The position numbers and the translations under genes are program-made. A stretch of 52,005 nucleotides of DNA from Rheinheimera sediminis (GTDB taxonomy: Bacteria > Pseudomonadota > Gammaproteobacteria > Enterobacterales > Alteromonadaceae), in the NCBI RefSeq assembly GCF_004005375.1, contig NZ_RZUF01000026.1, forward strand, positions 1 through 52,005, given 5' to 3'. Below are positions 19,044-26,803 of this stretch, piece by piece; positions within the stretch are counted from its first letter, which is position 1, and each line of letters starts with the position of its first letter. The notes beneath the pieces are model-generated. The model was given only the letters and a program-made list of their open reading frames with translations, made no database searches and was not told the DNA's origin.

Positions 19044-19988
19044 CTATTTTTCTGCTAATTGTACCAGTGCTGTATAAATTGAGCAGTGTCCCTGATGTGA
19101 GGAGTAGTAGCTGATAAGTAAGCTGTTTTGTCGCAATACCATACCTGCATAACTACAGTCTCCGGCTGAGGGCAAGGTCAGTAATTCTGTCAGCAGGCCT
19201 GTATCTTGGTTGATACCAACCAGACTGGTGCGTACTTTTGTATCATAGAGTCTGACCACTGCCAGCATTTGGCCTGAGGGTGCAAATATGGCTTGTGGGC
19301 CTCCTATGCGACAGCCAATATCTAGCCAATTCCAATGATGGTAAGGAGCAAAGGCGTAACCTAGCTGACCATGGTCCGGATCTTTGCGCAACAGACACCA
19401 GGCGGTATCTTTATGATCAAACAATAAAGCGGCCTCATTGGCATAACCGTCCGAATATATGCGTGGAGCTACAACCTCAAACTGGCCCGCAGTATTTTGC
19501 TGATACAAACGGATATGTCGATCAGGCCCGCATTTATAAGCAACAGCATAAGCCAGATTGCGTAACCAGCTTAAACGCCATAACCAATAATCAGCTTCAC
19601 CTACAGCCTGAGGTTCAGACCAGTTTTTCCCATCCGCTGAGAACCAGAGATAGGATTGATAGGCCTGATTCGTTTTGTCGTGAAAGGCTGCCGCTGCTAG
19701 TAATTGTAGCTTTGCACAGGGGGTCACACTGAGCTTACCGTCTCTCAAATCAGCAGCTGGGTTGCGCAGTACAGCCAGAGTGCGCCACTTTTTGCCTTGC
19801 ACTGAACTCATAATCCGCAGCACACCGTCAGTAGAGTGGTGGGTGGATGCTTGCCGGAAAACCAGATAATAACGCTGGTTAAAATAACATAAGTCTGTAA
19901 AAGCATTATGCTTTCCAGCCTTCCATACTCGCTGCGACCAAAGCAGTTTTATAGCTGTTGTATTTTGTTCTGCTACGGGGTTAGACAC
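19044..19988 (-). CDS. BNR/sialidase-like propeller protein of unknown function
   Basis: 314-aa protein without a signal peptide or membrane segment. HNAFTDLCYFNQRYYLVFRQ near residue 27-46, followed by STDGVLRIMSSVQGKKW and SYLWFSADGKNWSEP, are Asp-box-like propeller motifs as in sialidase/exo-sialidase-like hypothetical proteins. Catalytic arginine triad cannot be assigned by eye. Start is GTG at 19988. It is divergent from the microcin operon and shares its upstream region; no functional link is shown. Confidence 0.6.
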   Translation of the reverse strand: MSNPVAEQNTTAIKLLWSQRVWKAGKHNAFTDLCYFNQRYYLVFRQASTHHSTDGVLRIMSSVQGKKWRTLAVLRNPAADLRDGKLSVTPCAKLQLLAAAAFHDKTNQAYQSYLWFSADGKNWSEPQAVGEADYWLWRLSWLRNLAYAVAYKCGPDRHIRLYQQNTAGQFEVVAPRIYSDGYANEAALLFDHKDTAWCLLRKDPDHGQLGYAFAPYHHWNWLDIGCRIGGPQAIFAPSGQMLAVVRLYDTKVRTSLVGINQDTGLLTELLTLPSAGDCSYAGMVLRQNSLLISYYSSHQGHCSIYTALVQLAEK

Positions 19989-20015
19989 ATAGGAGGTCCT
20001 GCCTACGCTTTTTTG

Positions 20016-20033
20016 TTAATTATTTGTAATTAA
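20016..20033. promoter_or_regulatory. AT-rich palindrome upstream of the microcin operon
   Basis: TTAATTA (20016-20022), TTTG, TAATTAA (20027-20033): perfect 7-bp arms overlapping the proposed -35 of the microcin promoter and placed between divergent genes; candidate operator. Confidence 0.45.
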
Positions 20034-20051
20034 TTTGATCTTTGCTACACT
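20024..20051 (+). promoter_or_regulatory. candidate promoter of microcin operon
   Basis: TTGTAA (20024-20029), 16-bp spacer, TACACT (20046-20051); about 105 bases upstream of the adaptor gene start. Confidence 0.4.
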
Positions 20052-20155
20052 TGTTTTTCAACCAGCAGCCCTTGTTTTTTATAGTGTCGGGTTTATGCCT
20101 GTCGACACAAGTAGAAAGTCTTTTCGCAGTCTACAAAACTGCATGGAGTTTCACT

Positions 20156-21415
20156 GTGACGACAGAGCAAAGTTTATTTAGAACCAAAGCATTGCAAGCG
20201 CAACAGCGACGCCTGGAAGGTCAGGTGAGTATTATTCAGCCGGTCAGCGGTTCAGTATTGTGTTTTTGTCTGGTTTTCATTCTGCTCAGTCTACTGGTGT
20301 TTCTGCATCAGGCTAGTTTTTCCCGCAAAGAAACAGTTTTTGGCTACCTGAAGCCGTCCAGTGGCATTGTTCGTATTCAGAGCCAGCGCCCGGCTGTACT
20401 GCAGCAATTGTATGTTCAGGATGGCACTCTGGTTCAGGCTGGGCAAAAACTAGCCTTGCTGAGCAGTGACGAATATCTGGCTGTCGGAGAAAGTCTGACC
20501 GATCACCTGCAAACCAGCCTGACACTTCAATTGGCAATAAACACTCAGAAACAACAAGAACTTGGGCAGAGTTTTGAACAGCAGCGTGAACAATTATCAG
20601 CACAAATTGATAACGTTAAACAGCAACTGACTGAGAATAAGCGCCAGCAGCATCTCATGTCTCAACGCATAGATCTGCAGAGTCAACGATTGTTATCTCA
20701 ACACGAATTGGCGTTGAAAGGACATGTACCCAAGCAGCAACTGGAGCAGCAACAAGATCAGCATCTGATGTTACAACAGCAACTGGCGGAGGTACAAACT
20801 CTGGCTCAATCCATAGTGCAACAACAAATCCAGCGGGAAAATCAACTTCAGGCTTTGCCGCTTGAACTGCAGCGGCAATTGCAGCAGTTACAAGCGGAGC
20901 GGCTTAGTATTGAACAGCAAAAAACTGAACTTCTAGCTCGTAAAGAGGTAGTTGTCACAGCTCCTGTAGCGGGCAGAGTAACTAATTTAGTTGTGAACAA
21001 AGGCCAGTATTTACAGGGCAGTCAGGTTTTGATGCAATTAGTACCTGAATCAGGATTTTTATACGCTCAATTACTAGTGCCGACCAGAGCTTTTGGTTTC
21101 ATTCAGCCAGGCCAGACCACCTGGCTGCGTTTTGATGCTTTTCCTTACCAGCGTTTTGGTTCATATCAAGGGGAAATCCTTCAACTTTCAAAAGCGATAT
21201 TAATGGCGCAAGACCCCGACAGTCCAGTGCAAATTCAGGAACCCGTTTATCAAGTACAAGTTGAGCTAAATCAGCAGTTTATCGATGCCTATGGCGAAAA
21301 AATACCACTGCAGGCCGGTATGTTACTAAGTGCGGACATAGTACTGGAGCAGAGGTCAGTGCTGAACTGGCTGCTGGAACCATTGCTTAGTTTAAAAGGA
21401 CGATTTCAGATTTAA
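20156..21415 (+). CDS. HlyD/CvaA-type membrane fusion protein for microcin export
   Basis: 419-aa periplasmic adaptor. Start taken as GTG at 20156 (GGAG at 20145-20148, 7 bases away); the resulting N terminus, TEQSLFRTKALQAQQRRLEG then a single transmembrane helix (33-52), parallels CvaA of colicin V. Then a lipoyl-like half, a long Gln-rich coiled coil (~110-290), the second lipoyl half (VVTAPVAGRVTNLVVNKGQY) and a beta-barrel domain. Expected to link the downstream ABC exporter to an outer-membrane TolC, which is not encoded here. The microcin precursor follows after 79 bp. Confidence 0.9.
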   Translation: MTTEQSLFRTKALQAQQRRLEGQVSIIQPVSGSVLCFCLVFILLSLLVFLHQASFSRKETVFGYLKPSSGIVRIQSQRPAVLQQLYVQDGTLVQAGQKLALLSSDEYLAVGESLTDHLQTSLTLQLAINTQKQQELGQSFEQQREQLSAQIDNVKQQLTENKRQQHLMSQRIDLQSQRLLSQHELALKGHVPKQQLEQQQDQHLMLQQQLAEVQTLAQSIVQQQIQRENQLQALPLELQRQLQQLQAERLSIEQQKTELLARKEVVVTAPVAGRVTNLVVNKGQYLQGSQVLMQLVPESGFLYAQLLVPTRAFGFIQPGQTTWLRFDAFPYQRFGSYQGEILQLSKAILMAQDPDSPVQIQEPVYQVQVELNQQFIDAYGEKIPLQAGMLLSADIVLEQRSVLNWLLEPLLSLKGRFQI

Positions 21416-21494
21416 ATCAGGCTGTGTAGCTGCAAAGACACAGAATGATAGCTCAGGTGATGCTTGAGTTTAATCTAAGAGAGGAACTCGAAAA

Positions 21495-21677
21495 ATGAGA
21501 GCCTTGACGGTTGAGCAAGTAAGTGTGGTGAGTGGTGCTGGTTGGGGCGCTGTTGCATCCTGCTTTGTTATAGGACGATTCGGATTCAAAGTTGGATCTG
21601 CATTTGGGCCCTGGGGCGCTGTTGGTGGTGCAGTGGGTGGATGCATGGCTGGTGTAGGACTGTACTATCTCCCTTGA
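21495..21677 (+). CDS. class II microcin precursor, double-glycine-type leader
   Basis: 60-aa peptide with GAGGAAC before its ATG. Leader MRALTVEQVSVVSGA (15 aa) matches the colicin V leader pattern position by position: Leu at -12, Val at -7, Val at -4, Gly-Ala at -2/-1. Cleavage by the C39 peptidase would free a 45-aa, uncharged-to-basic, very hydrophobic peptide rich in Gly/Ala with GxxxG-like spacing (GAVGGAVGGCMAGVG), two Cys (23 and 50), three aromatic-rich patches and a YYLP end. Likely inserts into the inner membrane of target cells; a Cys23-Cys50 disulphide is possible. No close named microcin is recognised. Confidence 0.85.
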   Translation: MRALTVEQVSVVSGAGWGAVASCFVIGRFGFKVGSAFGPWGAVGGAVGGCMAGVGLYYLP

Positions 21678-21688
21678 TATCCCGATAC

Positions 21689-21716
21689 AAAGGTAGGGGT
21701 TGCTTCCCCTACCTTT
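21689..21716 (+). promoter_or_regulatory. intercistronic hairpin after microcin precursor
   Basis: Perfect 11-bp stem AAAGGTAGGGG (21689-21699) / CCCCTACCTTT (21706-21716) with a 6-nt loop, 12 bases after the precursor stop. No proper T-run follows (aattaaatgg), so it may act as partial terminator or 3' mRNA stabiliser, raising precursor over downstream genes. Confidence 0.7.
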
Positions 21717-21734
21717 AATTAAATGGAGCTGATT

Positions 21735-21989
21735 ATGAAGGCGTCAAATAATGATTGTTTGCACGAAGCTAAGAGTCTTTCTGTTTGGCAGTTTACTTTC
21801 AAACATGGGGTGTTAAGACTTGGCAGCGAGGCTGTTGTGGCTATTTGGCTAATTTTGGCTTTACGCAAAGTCGATCTTAGCCTGTGGGAGTTTGTTATCC
21901 CTTTGGTGGTTTGTCCGTTGATATGTTTTTTATACGCAGCTGCGCTTTGGAGGTTTCAGCACAGTAAGAATGGAGATCTGGGCGTATGA
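21735..21989 (+). CDS. small two-helix membrane protein, putative microcin immunity
   Basis: 84-aa protein with two likely transmembrane helices (about residues 29-45 and 51-75), a polar N terminus and a short charged C-terminal tail. Start at ATG 21735 is preferred because GGAG (21725-21728) lies 6 bases upstream; an in-frame ATG at 21723 would add four residues. Size, topology and position directly after the precursor resemble Cvi, the 78-aa colicin V immunity protein, though no sequence match is recognised. Assignment as immunity is inference from context. Confidence 0.7.
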   Translation: MKASNNDCLHEAKSLSVWQFTFKHGVLRLGSEAVVAIWLILALRKVDLSLWEFVIPLVVCPLICFLYAAALWRFQHSKNGDLGV

Positions 21990-22066
21990 AAAGAATTCGC
22001 GGGTCGTATGGGCTGAGTATGTTGTGTTGCGCTCCATGCTTGGCCTTGTGGATCAATTTTGATTGA
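21986..22066 (+). CDS. 26-codon Cys-rich small ORF overlapping the immunity gene
   Basis: ATG overlaps the upstream stop by 4 nt (ATGA). The peptide is basic at the N terminus (MKRIRGSYG) and then Cys-rich and hydrophobic (LSMLCCAPCLALWINFD). Too short for a stable domain; could be a co-translated membrane micropeptide, an immunity accessory, or chance. A GGAG lies 10 bases upstream. Speculative. Confidence 0.35.
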   Translation: MKRIRGSYGLSMLCCAPCLALWINFD

Positions 22067-22068
22067 TC
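22051..22068. repeat. inverted repeat GATCAAT-tttg-ATTGATC
   Basis: Perfect 7-bp arms around TTTG, at the end of the 26-codon ORF and 219 bases before the exporter start. May be an internal operator or mRNA hairpin. Confidence 0.4.
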
Positions 22069-22287
22069 AATCTGCGCAATGTTCTGTCTGAACCTAAGCG
22101 CTGATATTTTTTACCTGAGTTTTTTTCACAGTGATTTGATGCCAACACCTGCGTGGTCAGATAGAGAGTCACCAGGACTCAGGCTTGAATTGGATGTTAA
22201 TTATACCGAATGGCCATGGTTTCGAGATTCGCTGCAGATCAGAAGGCTGTTGGGTTTGATTTATTTTGTGTAAGCGAGAATGCTTTG

Positions 22288-24375
22288 ATGCAAACCATCT
22301 ATCAATCCGAAGCCGCTGAATGCGGACTTGCTTGTCTGGCCATGGTGGCTGGTGCTTATGGCTATAAAACTGATATGGCCAGTTTACGCCAACGCTATCC
22401 TTTGTCGCTGACAGGCTTAACTTTACAGCACCTGATGCAATTGGCTGACAATTTGGGCTTGGCTGGCCGTGCTTTACGGCTGGAGCTTGCAGAGTTAGGG
22501 CAACTGAAGTTGCCCTGCATTTTACATTGGCAAATGAATCATTTTGTCGTACTGGTCAAAGTAAAAAGGCAAAAGATTCAGATCCATGACCCTGCATTTG
22601 GCAAAAGAGAGCTTTGTTTTGTTGAGGTTGATCAGTGTTTCACTGGTATTGCTCTTGAGCTGGCCCCAACCTCAGAATTTAAACCACAGGATCAACGACA
22701 AAAGCTGAGTTTACGGCAGTTTTGGTCTTCGGCTTCAGGCTTGTGGTCTGCATTGTTCAGAATACTGTTGATGTCTCTGGTATTACAGTTTTTCTTACTG
22801 GTGGCGCCTTATTACATGCAGCTGGTCGTCGATGAGGTAGTGCTGAGTCGAGATCTGGCTTTATTGGATGTACTGGCAATAGGGTTTGCTTTGCTGCTGT
22901 TGATGCAAATTCTGACCAATATTCTAAGAAGCTGGTTAGTGCTGCATTTGGGGGCTGTCTTAAATCTTCAGTTGGCAACTAATCTGTTTCGGCATTTGCT
23001 GCATTTACCGATCAGTTTTTTTGAGAAACGCCATATGGGAGACATAGTGTCTCGTTTTGGCTCTTTACAGCAGTTGCGCGATTTATTGACCAATAGTCTG
23101 ATTGAGGCGCTGATCGATGGCCTGATGGCGTGCACTGTAGTGGTGTTACTTTTTGTTTATCATCCTGTTTTAGCTAGCGTTGTGTTGGTTGCTGTATTAG
23201 CTTATGCCTTGTTACGGTGTCTTTTTTACTCAGCACTGAAACAATGTACCGAACAAGGCATAGTAGCTGAGGCTAAAGAACAATCTGGTTTTATGGAAAG
23301 CGTTCGGGCCATTCAGTGTTTGCAACTGTTTTCAAAGCAGAGCCAAAGACTAAGTTTGTGGCAGAATCAGTACTCGGATGCCGTGGACCAGCAATTCAGA
23401 CTGGGCCGATGGCACTTATCTTTGCAGGCTATGCATCAGTTGTTATTTGGTATTGAACACATAGTGGTGGTTTATCTGGCGGCTTTGGCTGTGATAGATA
23501 ATTCGTTTAGTGTTGGAATGTTATTTGCGTTCGCCAGCTACAAAAGTCAGTTCACCCAAAGAGCTGCAGCTTTTATTGACCGCTGGATCGAATTCCGCAT
23601 GCTGGAGTTGCACTTGCAAAGGTTGGCAGATATTGCTCTGACAGATACAGAGAGTTTAGGAGAAAGCCAGATTTTTTTACCTTTGCAAGGTCATATTGAA
23701 TTACGTGATTTGAGTTTTCAGCAGACAGCTCAGGATCCTTGGCTGTTTCATCAACTGAACTTCAAGTTATCTCCTGGTGAGAGTGTAGCTATTATTGGGC
23801 CATCCGGCTGTGGTAAAACCACGCTGTTAAAAATTATGCTCGGAATGAAAATGGTACAGCAAGGTAAAGTTTTGGTGGATGGCATGGAACTCAGCAGTTT
23901 TGGTGTACAACATTACCGGAGTCAAATTGCTGCTGTGATGCAGAATGATCAGCTTTTATCAGGTTCTGTGATGGACAATATCAGCTTTTTTAGCCCTAAA
24001 CCTGATGTGCAGTATGTGATGCATTGTGCAGAACTTGCAGCTATCCATCAGGACATTATTGCTTTGCCAATGGGTTACAATACCTTAATTGGAGATATGG
24101 GATCAGCGTTATCCGGCGGCCAAAAGCAACGTGTACTGCTCGCCAGAGCTCTGTACCACAAGCCCAGAGTATTGCTGTTGGATGAAGCGACCAGTCATCT
24201 GGATGTGGCGCTTGAGGCACGAGTGAATCGGTCGATTCGTCAGCTACAGATCGCTCGCATTATAGTGGCGCACAGACCTGATAGTATTTTAACTGCAGAT
24301 CGGATCCTGCTGCTGCAGCAAGGCCTTCTCACCGATATCACCACAGAATTCCGTTCCTTGAATCATTCGGCTTAG
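22288..24375 (+). CDS. CvaB-type ABC exporter with C39 leader peptidase
   Basis: 695-aa peptidase-containing ATP-binding transporter (CvaB is 698 aa). Residues 1-125: C39 cysteine peptidase with Cys12 (AAECGLACLAM), His85 (MNHFVVLV) and Asp101 (IHDPAFG). Residues ~155-430: six-helix ABC membrane domain. Residues ~470-690: ATPase with Walker A GPSGCGKT (Lys510), signature LSGGQ (~608), Walker B LLLDEAT (Asp632), and AHR switch His. It cuts the Gly-Ala leader and exports the peptide. ATG 22288 is chosen because the protein then begins close to the peptidase fold; an in-frame ATG at 22210 would add 26 unlike residues. Confidence 0.93.
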   Translation: MQTIYQSEAAECGLACLAMVAGAYGYKTDMASLRQRYPLSLTGLTLQHLMQLADNLGLAGRALRLELAELGQLKLPCILHWQMNHFVVLVKVKRQKIQIHDPAFGKRELCFVEVDQCFTGIALELAPTSEFKPQDQRQKLSLRQFWSSASGLWSALFRILLMSLVLQFFLLVAPYYMQLVVDEVVLSRDLALLDVLAIGFALLLLMQILTNILRSWLVLHLGAVLNLQLATNLFRHLLHLPISFFEKRHMGDIVSRFGSLQQLRDLLTNSLIEALIDGLMACTVVVLLFVYHPVLASVVLVAVLAYALLRCLFYSALKQCTEQGIVAEAKEQSGFMESVRAIQCLQLFSKQSQRLSLWQNQYSDAVDQQFRLGRWHLSLQAMHQLLFGIEHIVVVYLAALAVIDNSFSVGMLFAFASYKSQFTQRAAAFIDRWIEFRMLELHLQRLADIALTDTESLGESQIFLPLQGHIELRDLSFQQTAQDPWLFHQLNFKLSPGESVAIIGPSGCGKTTLLKIMLGMKMVQQGKVLVDGMELSSFGVQHYRSQIAAVMQNDQLLSGSVMDNISFFSPKPDVQYVMHCAELAAIHQDIIALPMGYNTLIGDMGSALSGGQKQRVLLARALYHKPRVLLLDEATSHLDVALEARVNRSIRQLQIARIIVAHRPDSILTADRILLLQQGLLTDITTEFRSLNHSA

Positions 24376-24446
24376 CCTTTGTACAACTCGAGAGCTGTAG
24401 AGCAAAGCAACAGGCTTTGCACCTGTTGCATTGTAGACTAACACTT

Positions 24447-25622
24447 TTATGCTGCGGCACAGCGTGCCAATAAATCCTGCAAGCTGATGCGCGTTCGGCT
24501 TTCGATGAGATAGCGACCTAAAGTTAGCAACCTTTGCTGAGTCTGCTGTTTAAAGTCGTCGTCTTTTAGCTGCTTAAATTTATCTGCGGGTGCCCAGCCT
24601 ATAGTGCGGCGGATAAGCTCACAGCCTGCGTAACCCAGAGTATCTTGCCACACTTGCTGCAGGTACCATTCTTGGTATATGGCATTCTGAAAGCTCTGAT
24701 CTGTGGTTTGTTTTTGCATCAGCTGGCTGAATACGGCTGAGAACTCTTGCCAAAACAGCTCAATTTGATCTGACAAATAGTCATGCAAGGCACGTGTTTC
24801 TGCATCTTCCTGAGTCAGCACATTTAAAATAAGACTGGCAAGAAAAGTTCCTGCATCAAAACCTATCGGACCATAACAGCTAAATTCTGCTCCTAGTATT
24901 TTGTGCTGTAGATGATTCAGCAGTATATTGCTGCACTGCAAATCGCCATGCAGCAAAGCCTGAGGTTTGGCGAGAAAACCAGCTTTTAGCTTAGCTACTT
25001 CAGCCTGTAGTGTTTCATTAAGCCATAACTCTTGAACTTGTGGCAGTTGCGCTAAACTCAGGCTATTACGCTCATGGTTGCAGTAGGGGTCAGTAAATAC
25101 CAAATCCTCAATGACTAAACTGAGTTCTGGATTATTAAATTGCAGCTGTTTAGCTTTTTTAACCGGGCCGGCTAAAACAAAATCACTACTGTAAAAGCTA
25201 GTGGTAGCAAGATAGCGCGCCAGATGGATCGCTGTCTCCTTCACTAAAAGCCCAGTCGCGATAGCTGTTTGCAATGTCACGCAATCTGATAAGTCTTCCA
25301 GTAACAGTGCACACAAATCGGCATCATAAAACAGCACTTCAACCAGATAATCCGGGCATAGTTTGGCATGGTGTTTTAAGAAATCAGCCTCAACTTTTGC
25401 TCTGTTTAAGCTGATAGGCCAGTGCTGGCTATAAGCTGAGGACTCAGGTAAAGCCTGTTTCACAATAAGGCTGGTCCCCCTGTTATTTTTTACACGCACT
25501 ACTTGATTCAAGCCATCGCTTTTCAATAGATCTGTGCTTAATTGGCTGTGGTCGCCAAATAAATCGCTGTGCTTGTCTGCAAATAATGCGGCTTCTTTTA
25601 GGCTTAATACTTGGTATGGCAT
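24447..25622 (-). CDS. mtnK: S-methyl-5-thioribose kinase-like protein, altered DxE motif
   Basis: 391-aa member of the MTR kinase family (methionine salvage, phosphorylation of 5-methylthioribose). Family landmarks: LIVKQALP, HWPISLNRAKVEAD, LLEDLSD, FYSSDF, FNNPELSLVIEDLVFTDPY, YGPIGFDAG and GYAGCELIRRTIG. The catalytic-loop Asp is Asp227 in HGDL, but the metal-binding DxE, normally DPEF, reads GAEF (Gly244, Glu246). No mtnA or other salvage genes are nearby. It may be a diverged or inactive kinase or act on another substrate. ATG at 25622 (GGAA upstream) is chosen; an in-frame start at 25682 adds a non-conserved hydrophobic stretch. Confidence 0.78.
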   Translation of the reverse strand: MPYQVLSLKEAALFADKHSDLFGDHSQLSTDLLKSDGLNQVVRVKNNRGTSLIVKQALPESSAYSQHWPISLNRAKVEADFLKHHAKLCPDYLVEVLFYDADLCALLLEDLSDCVTLQTAIATGLLVKETAIHLARYLATTSFYSSDFVLAGPVKKAKQLQFNNPELSLVIEDLVFTDPYCNHERNSLSLAQLPQVQELWLNETLQAEVAKLKAGFLAKPQALLHGDLQCSNILLNHLQHKILGAEFSCYGPIGFDAGTFLASLILNVLTQEDAETRALHDYLSDQIELFWQEFSAVFSQLMQKQTTDQSFQNAIYQEWYLQQVWQDTLGYAGCELIRRTIGWAPADKFKQLKDDDFKQQTQQRLLTLGRYLIESRTRISLQDLLARCAAA

Positions 25623-25716
25623 CAGAAAACTGTTCCATAAAAAACAAAAGGTCATCATCGCAAACCACTTTAGGTCGCACAATCGTCTTTTTGTACTGTT
25701 GCAACGCCGTTTTGCG

Positions 25717-26529
25717 TTAAGGCTGCAGTTGTTTTGAGGTAAAACGTGCTAAAGCAGCTGTACGGGCTTTATAAAACGCCAAACCTGAGTCATTCAGAGT
25801 GTAATTGTCTATTCCATGAATTGTGCTGAGGAATTGTTCTTCCACAGAAGTATGCAGACAGGCTTTTGCTGTAGTCGCCAAGGGTTTGAAGCGCAAGCGC
25901 AAGCCCTCGGCCTCATAAGCACCGGTAAAGTGGTTACAGCCGGTAAAACCATCGACTCTATTGTCGATACTAAACTCCAGATAGGGAGTCGAATCAGGTT
26001 CTGTCGTTAGAACTTTTTGTCCCATCAACTCACTGAGCGTCCAGCGTACTCCGGTCAGCCTGGCTTGTGGTGGTTGATTTTGCTTTATCAGTTTGTAGTT
26101 GTCCGATAAATCACCAGTGATAATTTCACCTGCGATATCTAGTTGGAACAGCTGGTTTTCTCCCACCTTATACAAAGCCGCGCCATCTTTTAGGTGCAAC
26201 AATTGAACGACTGAACCCGTATTATCCCATTCGAAGCTACCTTGTTGCTGGATCGTATCAGTCTCTTTGCCCAAATATGTGATACTGAGCAGGTAACTAT
26301 TGTCCATGTTCAGTGTCAACAGAGTATCTATACCTTCACAGTCGGCACAAGGCAGCACGCCTCTGTAGGTCCCCGCCCAGTCCAGAGAGTTTTGGCTGTT
26401 GTGTTGCTCAACGACAGTTTCGACCTTTGTCGTCTCAGTGAAAACTGTTGCAGGTGGCTCAGCAGGCACTGGTTCACAAGCGGCTAAAACCAACCAGGCG
26501 GTCAGACTAAAGATCAGCGGTTTAGACAT
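25717..26529 (-). CDS. NlpE/META-domain lipoprotein
   Basis: 270-aa lipoprotein. Start at 26529 (AGGAG seven bases upstream) gives a lipoprotein signal peptide with lipobox LAAC (Cys18). Residues ~48-150 resemble the NlpE/copper-resistance domain: TYRGVLPCADCEGIDTLLTL, with the C61-x2-C64 motif. Residues ~158-265 form a META/HslJ domain: W-LSEL-G, PYLEFS, NRVDGFTGCNHFTGAY and PLATTAKAC. NlpE senses surface contact and envelope stress via Cpx in E. coli; whether this protein signals is not known. Located upstream of and co-directional with the kinase-like gene. Confidence 0.85.
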   Translation of the reverse strand: MSKPLIFSLTAWLVLAACEPVPAEPPATVFTETTKVETVVEQHNSQNSLDWAGTYRGVLPCADCEGIDTLLTLNMDNSYLLSITYLGKETDTIQQQGSFEWDNTGSVVQLLHLKDGAALYKVGENQLFQLDIAGEIITGDLSDNYKLIKQNQPPQARLTGVRWTLSELMGQKVLTTEPDSTPYLEFSIDNRVDGFTGCNHFTGAYEAEGLRLRFKPLATTAKACLHTSVEEQFLSTIHGIDNYTLNDSGLAFYKARTAALARFTSKQLQP

Positions 26530-26803
26530 AAAAATCTCCTTGTTTCTGGTTCTGGAGAACATGAAGTTGCATTATAAAGCTACTGCGCTGTACCAGAACT
26601 GAATTGGGCGAGCAAAGTGAACTGCTAATGATCGGATTTTTTGGTGATTCAAAGCTTGAGTGCATTTTTGCCTGAATAGCCAGTATGAAAAGACCAGCAG
26701 GCTCTGAGAATAGAACTGCCGAACAGCGTCGATTGACCTGAGATATAGCTATTGCCTGACAGGATATAAGCTTTCGCAAGCCTGAAGCTATTTCAGCAAA
26801 TGG

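Noticed and set aside
22079-22273. 64-aa ORF before the exporter as a second microcin
   Set aside because: No RBS, no double-glycine leader, and composition is unlike a peptide precursor.
20156-24375. Type I secretion system for an RTX toxin
   Set aside because: The exporter has an active C39 peptidase with catalytic Cys, and a leader peptide gene is present; no RTX protein nearby.
26522-26779. 85-aa minus-strand ORF upstream of the NlpE/META gene
   Set aside because: Overlaps the lipoprotein start, lacks an RBS and domain features.
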